Part shown: piece after piece, positions 6,627-13,048 of the stretch
Layout: each line of letters opens with the position of its first letter
Position numbering within the stretch: position 1 is the stretch's first letter
Assembly (NCBI GenBank): GCA_016125075.1
Contig: WGMO01000026.1
Location: 1-64,000, forward strand
Source: Terrimonas sp.
GTDB lineage: Bacteria > Bacteroidota > Bacteroidia > Chitinophagales > Chitinophagaceae
Direction: 5' to 3'
Length of the DNA stretch: 64,000 nt
Notes under the pieces: generated by a model
The model's input: only the letters and a program-made list of their open reading frames with translations
Databases searched by the model: none
Told to the model about the DNA's origin: nothing
Position numbers and translations under genes: made by a program

Positions 6627-7862
6627 TCATTTTGCCTTTCTCAGTGCCGATTTATTTTGCAAAGCTTCACTAAGCTGTGCCATATCCTGCCCGATTTTAT
6701 GGTCTGTAACTACTGCATACTGTGCAGTGATTTTCGTGCTGGTGTGGCCTAAAATCTTGCTTATTGTTTCCAGCCCGATACCATTTGCCAGTGCAATAGT
6801 AGTGGCAAAGGTTCTTCTTCCCACATGGCTGGTGAGGTTCTTATTTATGCCACATACATCAGCTATTTCATGCAGGTAAGAGTTGAACTTCTGGATAGCA
6901 TAACAGGGAAGTAACGGTCTGTTGCTATTGCTGCCTCCTTCATCATATTTGGTAATTATTTCCTGTGCCTTTGGCAGTAGTGGTATGGCTGCTCTCACAT
7001 CTGTTTTCTTCCGTCTTGTAATAATCCATTTGTTTCCGTCTATGCCCGGAGAAATATTGCCGGTAGTCAGCTTGGCCATATCAGAATAGGCAAGCCCGGT
7101 ATAGCATTGGAACAAAAAAAGGTCTTTTACCAACTGCAACCGTTCCAGTTTAAAATCCTTTTCCTCTAAGGTTGTAAGTTCGGGCTGGGTTAAATATATC
7201 CTATCCACGTCCTTATAAGTAGCCTTATATCCTTCAAATGGATTTTCATCAATCCAACCGTTTACTACTCCCACGTTCAAAATCTTCTTCAGGTTCTTCA
7301 GGTATTTGGTTGTCGTGTTGTGTTCGTTACCGTCATGGCTTTTTAGGTAGAAATCGAAATCAGCCATAAATACATGACCCAAATCTTTCAGCCTAACGTC
7401 TTTCTTCTTGTACTTGTGCAAAATGAATGTTGCCAGTTTCCGGTTTAGTATATCATACTTCTCGAAAGTGGAGAAAGTATAATCAGTTCCTATCCGGGAT
7501 TTAAAATCGTTGTTATGATATTGCACCAGTTCCATCAGGGTCATGTTATCTGCATCCCTGCCAAAAAACCTGTCCATCAATATATCAAGGTTAATATCCC
7601 GTTCTTTCAGCATTTCGTTAAACAACTCCATCAACTTTGCTTTGGTCTGAGAAATGTAAGCATTGACCTGTATTGCTTCGTCTTTAATCCCCTTCACCAT
7701 GCTTCTGTTACTGTCCCACCTTGCCGGGGCAATGTTAAATCCGGTTGATATATTCTTTCTCTCTTTGTTGTAAGTAATCCGTAAGTAAATAGGGGCTTCC
7801 CCTTGCTTGTTTAGTTTCGACTTATACAGCCAAAATAATATGTTGAGATTGTTAGTTGCCAT
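6627..7862 (-). CDS. Tyrosine recombinase / site-specific integrase
   Basis: 411 residues. Arm-binding domain at the N-terminus (FWLYKSKLNKQGEAPIYLRI), SAM-like core-binding domain (about 95-200), catalytic domain (about 210-390). Visible catalytic residues are H346 and R349 in SHVGRRTF, H373 in ILGHTS, and nucleophile Y382 in TAQYAVV. At the position of catalytic Arg I the sequence is CYTGLAYSDM, with Ala in place of Arg, as also known for IntDOT-type Bacteroides recombinases, which lack Arg I. It lies 229 bp from the att site in tRNA-Asn and should catalyse integration and excision of this island. Confidence 0.93.
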   Translation of the reverse strand: MATNNLNILFWLYKSKLNKQGEAPIYLRITYNKERKNISTGFNIAPARWDSNRSMVKGIKDEAIQVNAYISQTKAKLMELFNEMLKERDINLDILMDRFFGRDADNMTLMELVQYHNNDFKSRIGTDYTFSTFEKYDILNRKLATFILHKYKKKDVRLKDLGHVFMADFDFYLKSHDGNEHNTTTKYLKNLKKILNVGVVNGWIDENPFEGYKATYKDVDRIYLTQPELTTLEEKDFKLERLQLVKDLFLFQCYTGLAYSDMAKLTTGNISPGIDGNKWIITRRKKTDVRAAIPLLPKAQEIITKYDEGGSNSNRPLLPCYAIQKFNSYLHEIADVCGINKNLTSHVGRRTFATTIALANGIGLETISKILGHTSTKITAQYAVVTDHKIGQDMAQLSEALQNKSALRKAK

Positions 7863-7967
7863 CGAGGTATCATTTTAAAAAGAAACCTTTTAATTGGGTT
7901 GAAGGCCGTGTCCAAATGAAGTGGTAAAGTGGAAATGCCCGTCAGGAGTGCATTTCAGGAGGGAAAA

Positions 7968-8016
7968 AGGTTACCTCCTGTGAAGGGGTATAGTTACCTT
8001 TTTGGTTACCGTTTGG
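7968..8016. other. Candidate integrase arm sites, right end
   Basis: Three GTTACC copies occur at about 7970, 7993 and 8005, the last as GGTTACCGTTTGG. They lie 75-125 bp inside the right att core and match the left-end copy at 3226. Spaced short direct repeats flanking the core are expected for arm-type binding. Confidence 0.5.
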
Positions 8017-8051
8017 ACGAAAAAGTGAAGGGATTACGGAGGTCTTGGAAA

Positions 8052-8082
8052 TAAAAAAGCCCTTAGAACCAATGCTCTAAGG
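8052..8082 (-). terminator. Terminator downstream of tRNA-Asn
   Basis: On the minus strand CCTTAGA (complement of 8076-8082) pairs with TCTAAGG (8061-8067), followed by GCTTTTTT. It is supplied by the island and replaces the displaced terminator at 3120-3149. Confidence 0.6.
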
Positions 8083-8090
8083 ACTAACCT

Positions 8091-8114
8091 GCTCCCCCTG
8101 CTGGACTTGAACCA
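8091..8114. repeat. attR: island end within tRNA-Asn
   Basis: 24-bp identity to attL (3152-3175). The island restores the tRNA acceptor stem and T-arm, so the tRNA stays functional. Confidence 0.85.
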
Positions 8115-8165
8115 GCGACCCTCTGATTAACAGTCAGATGCTCTAACCAACTGAGCTAAGGAGGA
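8092..8165 (-). tRNA. tRNA-Asn (GTT)
   Basis: 74 nt. The acceptor stem TCCTCCT pairs with AGGGGGA (one G-U), the anticodon loop is CTGTTAA (anticodon GTT), and the T-arm reads GCTGGTTCAAGTCCAGC. CCA is not encoded. Its 3' end is the integration site of the island. Confidence 0.95.
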
Positions 8166-8202
8166 GTATATCGCTTCTGTATACTCTTTATGTTCAATCA
8201 CG

Positions 8203-8291
8203 TTCTAACCATCCCGCTAAGGCGGGACCACCTCGTTTCTCCTGTTTGTATCAGTCCTGGTTTTCACCGGTGGACTGAGCTAAGGAGGAAT
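8203..8291 (-). pseudogene. Second tRNA-Asn relic, 5' part
   Basis: ACTGAGCTAAGGAGGA at 8274-8289 duplicates the 5' end of the intact tRNA-Asn (8150-8165). TTCTAACCA upstream (8203-8211) also resembles its D-arm. Between them lies a small hairpin TCCCGC-TAAG-GCGGGA (8212-8227) that may have replaced the tRNA middle. The rest of 8166-8420 has no gene. Confidence 0.5.
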
Positions 8292-8420
8292 AAATCCCTG
8301 CGGGATAAATTTCAAAATCCAAATTTCAAATGAAATCTCTTGGAAGTGAAACCCAATCACCCCTAAGGGGTTGCAAAAATAGGGGATTTTAGGTTTTTAA
8401 CAACCTGTCCACAATCATTT

Positions 8421-8783
8421 TTACCGGAAAATATCCCAAAAACCCCCTGTCGCTTCTATCCCGATATACACTCCGTCTTCCCTGATTTCCACCGGCCAGT
8501 TTTTGAGGTAATATCCCTCCCCGCTCACATTGCGGCCGTTTTGTAAACTGAACTTATACCGGTGTACCGGGCATACAATATTGCCCAGGGCATCGATATG
8601 CCCTTCGGCCAGTATACCCCCCGCATGCGGGCATTTATAGGCACAGGCATATAACGTATCCTGGCTTTTCGCCAGGCAGACCTTCTTATCTTTGAGTTCG
8701 ACCACCGCCAGCTTATTGGCTGCGAAATCGATCTCGCCGATATCATCGGCAATCCTGACCCAGTTGATTTTTTTCTCCGTCAT
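8421..8783 (-). CDS. Rieske-type [2Fe-2S] ferredoxin
   Basis: 120 residues with the Rieske cluster motifs CPHAGG (C-x-H) and CPVHRYKF (C-x-x-H). There is no signal peptide or membrane anchor, so it is a small soluble ferredoxin of the NirD/oxygenase type that passes electrons to an unknown partner. The start ATG 8781-8783 shares its G-side base with the hflX stop codon (TGATG), so translation is probably coupled to hflX. No oxygenase or reductase partner is visible nearby. Confidence 0.88.
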   Translation of the reverse strand: MTEKKINWVRIADDIGEIDFAANKLAVVELKDKKVCLAKSQDTLYACAYKCPHAGGILAEGHIDALGNIVCPVHRYKFSLQNGRNVSGEGYYLKNWPVEIREDGVYIGIEATGGFWDIFR

Positions 8784-9973
8784 CAATACAGGAATTCTGT
8801 TTTATAAGGATACCGCACCCGGTACAGCTCCCGCACTTTGTCGAGAATGGATTTGCGGAGCATATCGATATTCTGGCGCTCAGTGGCGGAAACAAAAACT
8901 GCATGACCCTCCGTTTCCCGCTGCCATCTTTCCTCGAGATCGCGGAGGATCTCTTTTTTCGTGCTTTCTTCCAGCCATTCATCAAAAGTATGGTCGGCAT
9001 AGAGGTCCATCTTATTAAAAATGGTGATGATGGGTTTATCAAAGGCACCGATCTCCTGCAGGGTCTTATTAACCGTGCCCATCTGGTCCTCATGATTCGG
9101 GTGCGAAATATCGACCACATGCAGTAAGATATCGGCTTCCCTTACCTCATCCAGGGTGCTCTTAAAGCTTTCTACCAGGTGGTGGGGCAGCTTACGGATG
9201 AAACCCACCGTATCACTCAGCAGGAAGGGCGTGGTTTCAAAAACGATCTTGCGGGTGGTCGTATCCAGCGTGGCAAACAATTTATTTTCTGCAAATACAT
9301 CGCTCTTGCTCAGCATATTCATCAGCGTGGATTTGCCCACATTGGTGTACCCGACCAGGGCCACCCTGATAAATTCACCCCGGTCCTTTCGCTGGGTGAA
9401 TGCCTGTTTATCGATCTCGGCCAGTTTTTTTCTTAGCAGGGAGATTTTATTTCTAACAATACGGCGGTCTGTTTCAATCTCTGTTTCACCCGGCCCCCGG
9501 GTACCGATACCGCCTCCCAGCCTTTCCAGGTGTTTCCACATCCCCCTAAGCCGGGGCAGGATATACTGGTATTGCGCCAGCTCCACCTGGGCCTTGGCCT
9601 GTGCTGTCTTGGCTCGGTGGGCGAAAATATCCAGTATCAGGTCGCTGCGGTCGATCGTCTTGATATCGAGTTCTTTTTCAATATTGTTGATCTGGGCGCC
9701 GCTCAACTCATCATCAAAAATGACCACGCTGATATTTTTACCGGAACAGTATTTTTTTATCTCTTCCAGTTTGCCCTTGCCGATAAAGGTCTTGCTGTCG
9801 GGGTGGGCCAGTTTTTGCGTGAAACGTTTTATGGTTTTGGCGCCGGCCGTTTCGGCCAGGAAGGCCAGCTCATCCAGGTATTCCTTTACCTGCTGTTCTG
9901 TCTGGTCCTTGTGGATCAGGCCCACCAGCACGGTCTTTTCTTCTTCCTGTATCTTTTTCTTTTTATCGAGCAT
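8783..9973 (-). CDS. hflX: GTPase HflX, ribosome-splitting factor
   Basis: 396 residues from ATG 9973. The N-terminal HflX domain carries GGGIGTRGPGETEIETDRR, followed by the G domain with G1 GYTNVGKST, G3 DTVGFIRKLPH and G4 NKMD. HflX binds the 50S subunit and splits stalled ribosomes under stress. The frame is open for 34 codons upstream, but ATG 9973 sits about 25 nt after a good -7 box and starts the conserved part. The last base pair overlaps the Rieske gene start. Confidence 0.95.
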   Translation of the reverse strand: MLDKKKKIQEEEKTVLVGLIHKDQTEQQVKEYLDELAFLAETAGAKTIKRFTQKLAHPDSKTFIGKGKLEEIKKYCSGKNISVVIFDDELSGAQINNIEKELDIKTIDRSDLILDIFAHRAKTAQAKAQVELAQYQYILPRLRGMWKHLERLGGGIGTRGPGETEIETDRRIVRNKISLLRKKLAEIDKQAFTQRKDRGEFIRVALVGYTNVGKSTLMNMLSKSDVFAENKLFATLDTTTRKIVFETTPFLLSDTVGFIRKLPHHLVESFKSTLDEVREADILLHVVDISHPNHEDQMGTVNKTLQEIGAFDKPIITIFNKMDLYADHTFDEWLEESTKKEILRDLEERWQRETEGHAVFVSATERQNIDMLRKSILDKVRELYRVRYPYKTEFLY

Positions 9974-10004
9974 TGAATTGGAACGGGTGTTTTGATAAGG
10001 GTGG

Positions 10005-10012
10005 CAAAGGTA
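10005..10012 (-). promoter_or_regulatory. Promoter -7 box for hflX
   Basis: TACCTTTG on the minus strand matches the Bacteroidota TAnnTTTG element. TTG lies about 17 bp upstream, and the start codon is about 30 nt downstream. The promoter region overlaps the terminator of the preceding gene. Confidence 0.55.
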
Positions 10013-10020
10013 AAAAATAA

Positions 10021-10047
10021 AAAAGCGGACAAGTCCTGTCCGCTTTA
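10021..10047 (-). terminator. Terminator of the beta-barrel gene
   Basis: AAAGCGGACA (10022-10031) pairs with TGTCCGCTTT (10037-10046). Read on the minus strand it is followed by a long T-rich run, placing it 18 bp after the stop codon at 10065. Confidence 0.8.
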
Positions 10048-10064
10048 TATAATTGGAAAGTCTT

Positions 10065-10805
10065 TTATAAACCACTCAGGGTAAGTCCGATGGAGTAAGG
10101 TTTGATCGATGGCCCCAGTCCTTCCTTGATCAGGGGACCTAACTGGTAGGACCCATAAAGCGTAAAATTACCTTTTCCTATCCGCGCCGTAGCGGAAAGC
10201 CGGTTTTTATTGAAATAATCTTTCTTTTTTTCTTTTTCACTGTAATTGTTCAGGGTGGAACCTGATTTGGTTACCCATTCTTTTCCCTTGGTATGGATAT
10301 CGAGCAGGGTACCCACTTTAAGGCCAAGGGCAAACTTGAAACTTTTTTTATTGTCAAGCGGGTTGGACGAAAACCGCAGTTCAACGGGTGCTTCCAGAAA
10401 AGCCGATACCAGTTTGTATTTTTTGAAATGGTTGGTATCCGAGAGGTCCTGGAAACGGAGGGTGCTGGTCTGGTCCTTAACACCGATATAGGTATTTTCA
10501 AACTTGATATTATCCGTACCGATGCCCGGGCCAATGGCTACGCTGAAACGGGGATCGGTTTTGAAGGGGAAATCCAGCATGAAATACACATTAAAGCTCT
10601 TGGAAAATCCCTTGATATTGATGCTGTCCGGGGCACCCGACCAGCCGGCATAGCCGAGCTGCAGCATAAAATGATCGTTGGGTCTTCCGGCAAGGCTTAC
10701 CTTACTCCAGTCTTTTTTTGTTTTGGTATCCAGACTATCAACGGCCTGTGCAAAAACAGTACTGATAAAGCCTATAAACAATACCGTTGTAATTATTTTC
10801 TTCAT
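10065..10805 (-). CDS. Outer-membrane beta-barrel protein
   Basis: 246 residues from ATG 10805, with a signal peptide MKKIITTVLFIGFISTVFAQ. The mature protein alternates short amphipathic strands (FMLQLGYAGWSGAP, VAIGPGIGTDNIKF, FTLYGSYQLGPLIKEG) and ends in the hydrophobic strand YSIGLTLSGL typical of an eight-to-ten strand porin-family barrel. Function unknown. It is transcribed alone, closed by a strong hairpin. ATG 10805 was chosen over the 7-codon longer frame because it starts the signal peptide. Confidence 0.75.
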   Translation of the reverse strand: MKKIITTVLFIGFISTVFAQAVDSLDTKTKKDWSKVSLAGRPNDHFMLQLGYAGWSGAPDSINIKGFSKSFNVYFMLDFPFKTDPRFSVAIGPGIGTDNIKFENTYIGVKDQTSTLRFQDLSDTNHFKKYKLVSAFLEAPVELRFSSNPLDNKKSFKFALGLKVGTLLDIHTKGKEWVTKSGSTLNNYSEKEKKKDYFNKNRLSATARIGKGNFTLYGSYQLGPLIKEGLGPSIKPYSIGLTLSGL

Positions 10806-10907
10806 AAGTTTTCTTGAGTAGCGCAAATGTATTTAGCCGGGGGTTAATAAAAGGTTAAACAACCGGTGTGATAAAAATGCCCACAGCAATGCCATGGGCG
10901 AACAAAG

Positions 10908-10981
10908 TGGACCCTGTTGGGATCGAACCAACGACCCCCTGATTATGAGTCAGGTGCTCTAACCATCTGAGCTAAGGGTCC
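10908..10981 (-). tRNA. tRNA with CAT anticodon (Met, or Ile2)
   Basis: 74 nt. Acceptor GGACCCT/AGGGTCC with discriminator A; anticodon loop CTCATAA. A CAT anticodon can be elongator Met or the lysidine-modified Ile2; the acceptor and anticodon stems do not resolve this by eye. It is not an initiator, because the first acceptor pair is intact and the anticodon stem lacks three G-C pairs in a row. Confidence 0.9.
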
Positions 10982-11134
10982 AAACCCGCATTGGCGGGGT
11001 AAAAATGTATAAAAGAACTGGTTTCAATACCCGGATACTATCCGGATTAAGGCGGCAAAAATAGAAAAATAAAATCATTCCTTTGAACAGTTCATTAATA
11101 AATAACTACATTTATATCGCTTATCTGCTTGCTG

Positions 11135-11722
11135 ATGCCTGAGAATAATAAAATAAAGCTCCTGCTTTCGGAGATTGCTTTGTATAACAACCAGGCATCT
11201 TATAAGGAATTGTTCATCCTGATGCACAGCCGCCTCAGTGCCTTTGCCTACTCAATCTTAAAATCTAAGTATGACGCCGAAGAGGTGGTCTCCGATGTTT
11301 TTATCAAGATCTGGGAAAAAAGGGCTAAGCTGGTGGATATCGAATCCCCGGTCTTTTATCTTTTTGCAGCCGTAAAGAACCAGAGTATCAATAAACTGGC
11401 CAGCCAGAAAAAACAGCGGCAAATAGCTTCGGAACACTGGGTTGCCCAGCTGAACAGTGTATATTTTGATCCGGAAAAGCTGATGATGACAGCGGAAATG
11501 ATTCGTCATATCAGCCAGGTTATCAATACATTACCTCCAAAATGCCGCATGGTCTTCAAACTCATCAAGGAAGACGGGCTCAAATACCGGGAAGCAGCAG
11601 AATTACTTCAGATATCGGTCAAAACAGTGGAAGCCCAGATGGCTATCGCCCTGCGAAGGATCGGCAAATGCATGCATTTGGATGTGTCCGGCCAGGCATC
11701 CACCCAATCCGTAAAAAAATAG
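11135..11722 (+). CDS. ECF sigma-70 factor, Bacteroidetes expansion type
   Basis: 195 residues from ATG 11135. Sigma region 2 is at about 20-85 (YSILKSKYDAEEVVSDVFIKIW) and region 4 at about 125-180 (INTLPPKCRMVFKLIKEDGL then YREAAELLQISVKTVEAQM). It should recruit RNA polymerase to the PUL promoter(s) when released by the FecR protein 71 bp downstream. This sigma/FecR/STN-SusC arrangement is the standard trans-envelope signalling cascade of Bacteroidota PULs. A TACATTTA box lies just upstream at about 11107, though it is imperfect. Confidence 0.93.
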   Translation: MPENNKIKLLLSEIALYNNQASYKELFILMHSRLSAFAYSILKSKYDAEEVVSDVFIKIWEKRAKLVDIESPVFYLFAAVKNQSINKLASQKKQRQIASEHWVAQLNSVYFDPEKLMMTAEMIRHISQVINTLPPKCRMVFKLIKEDGLKYREAAELLQISVKTVEAQMAIALRRIGKCMHLDVSGQASTQSVKK

Positions 11723-11793
11723 TTTACACGGCTTTAGGGGTATCGGTCCTTCCTGACTGTCTTACTATTTTACTGTAAACGATACCACGGTTC

Positions 11794-12900
11794 ATGAGTC
11801 AGGAAAAATTCTGGATTTTATTCTCCAAAAAACTATCTAAAGAGGCTTCCGCTGAGGAATTGCTTGAATTGGAGGAACTGATTCATCAGCATCCGGAATG
11901 GCAGTATGCTATCCAGAACCTGGAAGACTTATGGAGTCTGGACCCTGTGAAGGATATGCATGAAGAAGAAGATGCCTACCTTCTGCATTTACAAAGAATG
12001 AATGATGCTTCATTCTTTGAAGACCAGCCCGAAAACCTGCCGGTCAGCGACTATTTCCCGGACGAAAACAGGGGCAGGCGAATAAGGTTGAAATGGATCA
12101 TGGCGGCAGCCGTTTTCATAGGGTTGATCATTACCGGTTTTTCCATTTTTCATAATAAGGTGAATGCAAAAGGTGCAACGGATGTAAAGCAGGGCGATAT
12201 CAGCGAGATCTCCACCCGGCTGGGCTCCAAGTCAAAAGTGCAATTACCCGATGGGTCGGTGGTTTGGCTGAATGCCGGCAGTAAGCTGACCTATGACAAA
12301 GAGTTTGGCCAGGCCATCCGGGAGGTCTCTCTTACAGGAGAGGGCTTTTTTGATGTGGCCAAAAACAAGGAGAAACCCTTTATCATCCATACCCGTGCCA
12401 TCGATATTAAAGTATTGGGAACGGCTTTTAATGTAAAAGCCTACCCGGAAGATAAGACCACCGAAACCAGCCTCATCAGGGGCAGTATCGAGGTTTCGGT
12501 CAGGAACAGGCCCAATGAAAAAATCATTCTTTCGCCCAACGAGAAACTGGTGGTCAGGAACAGGGATATCGTGGCGCCAAGGATCAAAGAAGAGAAAGTG
12601 GACCTGAAACCTGAAATTTCCATCAACCAGCTCCGGAGAAGCCCCATCGACAGTACGATTGCAGAAACACAGTGGGTCGAAAACAGGCTGGTATTCCGGG
12701 ATGAATCTTTCAAAGACCTGGCCGTGAGTTTTGAAAGGTGGTACAATATTAAAATCACCATCAGCGACAGTGAACTGGAGGAGGCCCGTTTTTCCGGGAC
12801 CTTTAGTAATGAGACCATCGAACAGGCCTTACAGGCGCTGATGATCACCAAGAGTTTCCGGTATGAAATCAATAGCGATCAAATAATCATTTACAAATAA
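11794..12900 (+). CDS. FecR-family anti-sigma factor
   Basis: 368 residues. A cytoplasmic N-terminal sigma-binding part (about 1-98), one transmembrane helix at about 101-120 (IMAAAVFIGLIITGFSIF), the periplasmic FecR domain (about 145-240: VQLPDGSVVWLNAGSKLTY, IIHTRAIDIKVLGTAFNV), and the C-terminal DUF4974/STN-like domain (about 295-366). It holds the ECF sigma factor until the STN domain of the liganded SusC signals to it. Encoded directly after the sigma gene, without a strong terminator between them. Confidence 0.93.
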   Translation: MSQEKFWILFSKKLSKEASAEELLELEELIHQHPEWQYAIQNLEDLWSLDPVKDMHEEEDAYLLHLQRMNDASFFEDQPENLPVSDYFPDENRGRRIRLKWIMAAAVFIGLIITGFSIFHNKVNAKGATDVKQGDISEISTRLGSKSKVQLPDGSVVWLNAGSKLTYDKEFGQAIREVSLTGEGFFDVAKNKEKPFIIHTRAIDIKVLGTAFNVKAYPEDKTTETSLIRGSIEVSVRNRPNEKIILSPNEKLVVRNRDIVAPRIKEEKVDLKPEISINQLRRSPIDSTIAETQWVENRLVFRDESFKDLAVSFERWYNIKITISDSELEEARFSGTFSNETIEQALQALMITKSFRYEINSDQIIIYK

Positions 12901-12945
12901 GCTTATGCCATATGCCTGCCAACAACACTTCCTGAACTAAAGGGT

Positions 12946-12981
12946 AAAAAAAAGCAGGATTCCGCTGCAACGGAACCCTGC
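12946..12981 (-). terminator. Minus-strand intrinsic terminator upstream of susC (possible antisense RNA)
   Basis: GCAGG-A-TTCCG (12954-12964) pairs with CGGAA-C-CCTGC (12971-12981) with one mismatch. On the minus strand the hairpin is followed by eight T (complement of 12946-12953); on the plus strand there is no T-run. No minus-strand gene lies upstream of it, so it would end an antisense transcript starting near the susC start. A near-consensus TACAGTTG box on that strand at 13037-13044 would give an RNA of roughly 85 nt. Confidence 0.55.
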
Positions 12982-13048
12982 CAGGTTAACACGCGTTACC
13001 AGAGATCAAACAAAATCTGGATTTATATTAACCCTTCAACTGTAAAAT

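Larger units (their letters stand above)
3152..8114. mobile_element. Integrative mini-island in the 3' end of tRNA-Asn
   Basis: A 24-bp perfect direct repeat of the tRNA-Asn 3' end bounds this 4.96-kb segment (3152-3175 and 8091-8114). The integrase gene lies at the tRNA-proximal end and reads away from it. Inside are an XRE regulator, a 276-residue HTH-like protein, and four other proteins I do not recognise. No relaxase, capsid or terminase gene is seen. It could be a small integrative element, a phage satellite, or the remnant of a larger element. Confidence 0.85.

Noticed and set aside
9156-9995. 279-codon open frame on the plus strand
   Set aside because: Antisense of hflX; no domain, and hflX is certain.
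12946-12981. Forward terminator of fecR
   Set aside because: The hairpin has no T-run on the plus strand; it ends on A-rich upstream sequence, so it acts on the minus strand.
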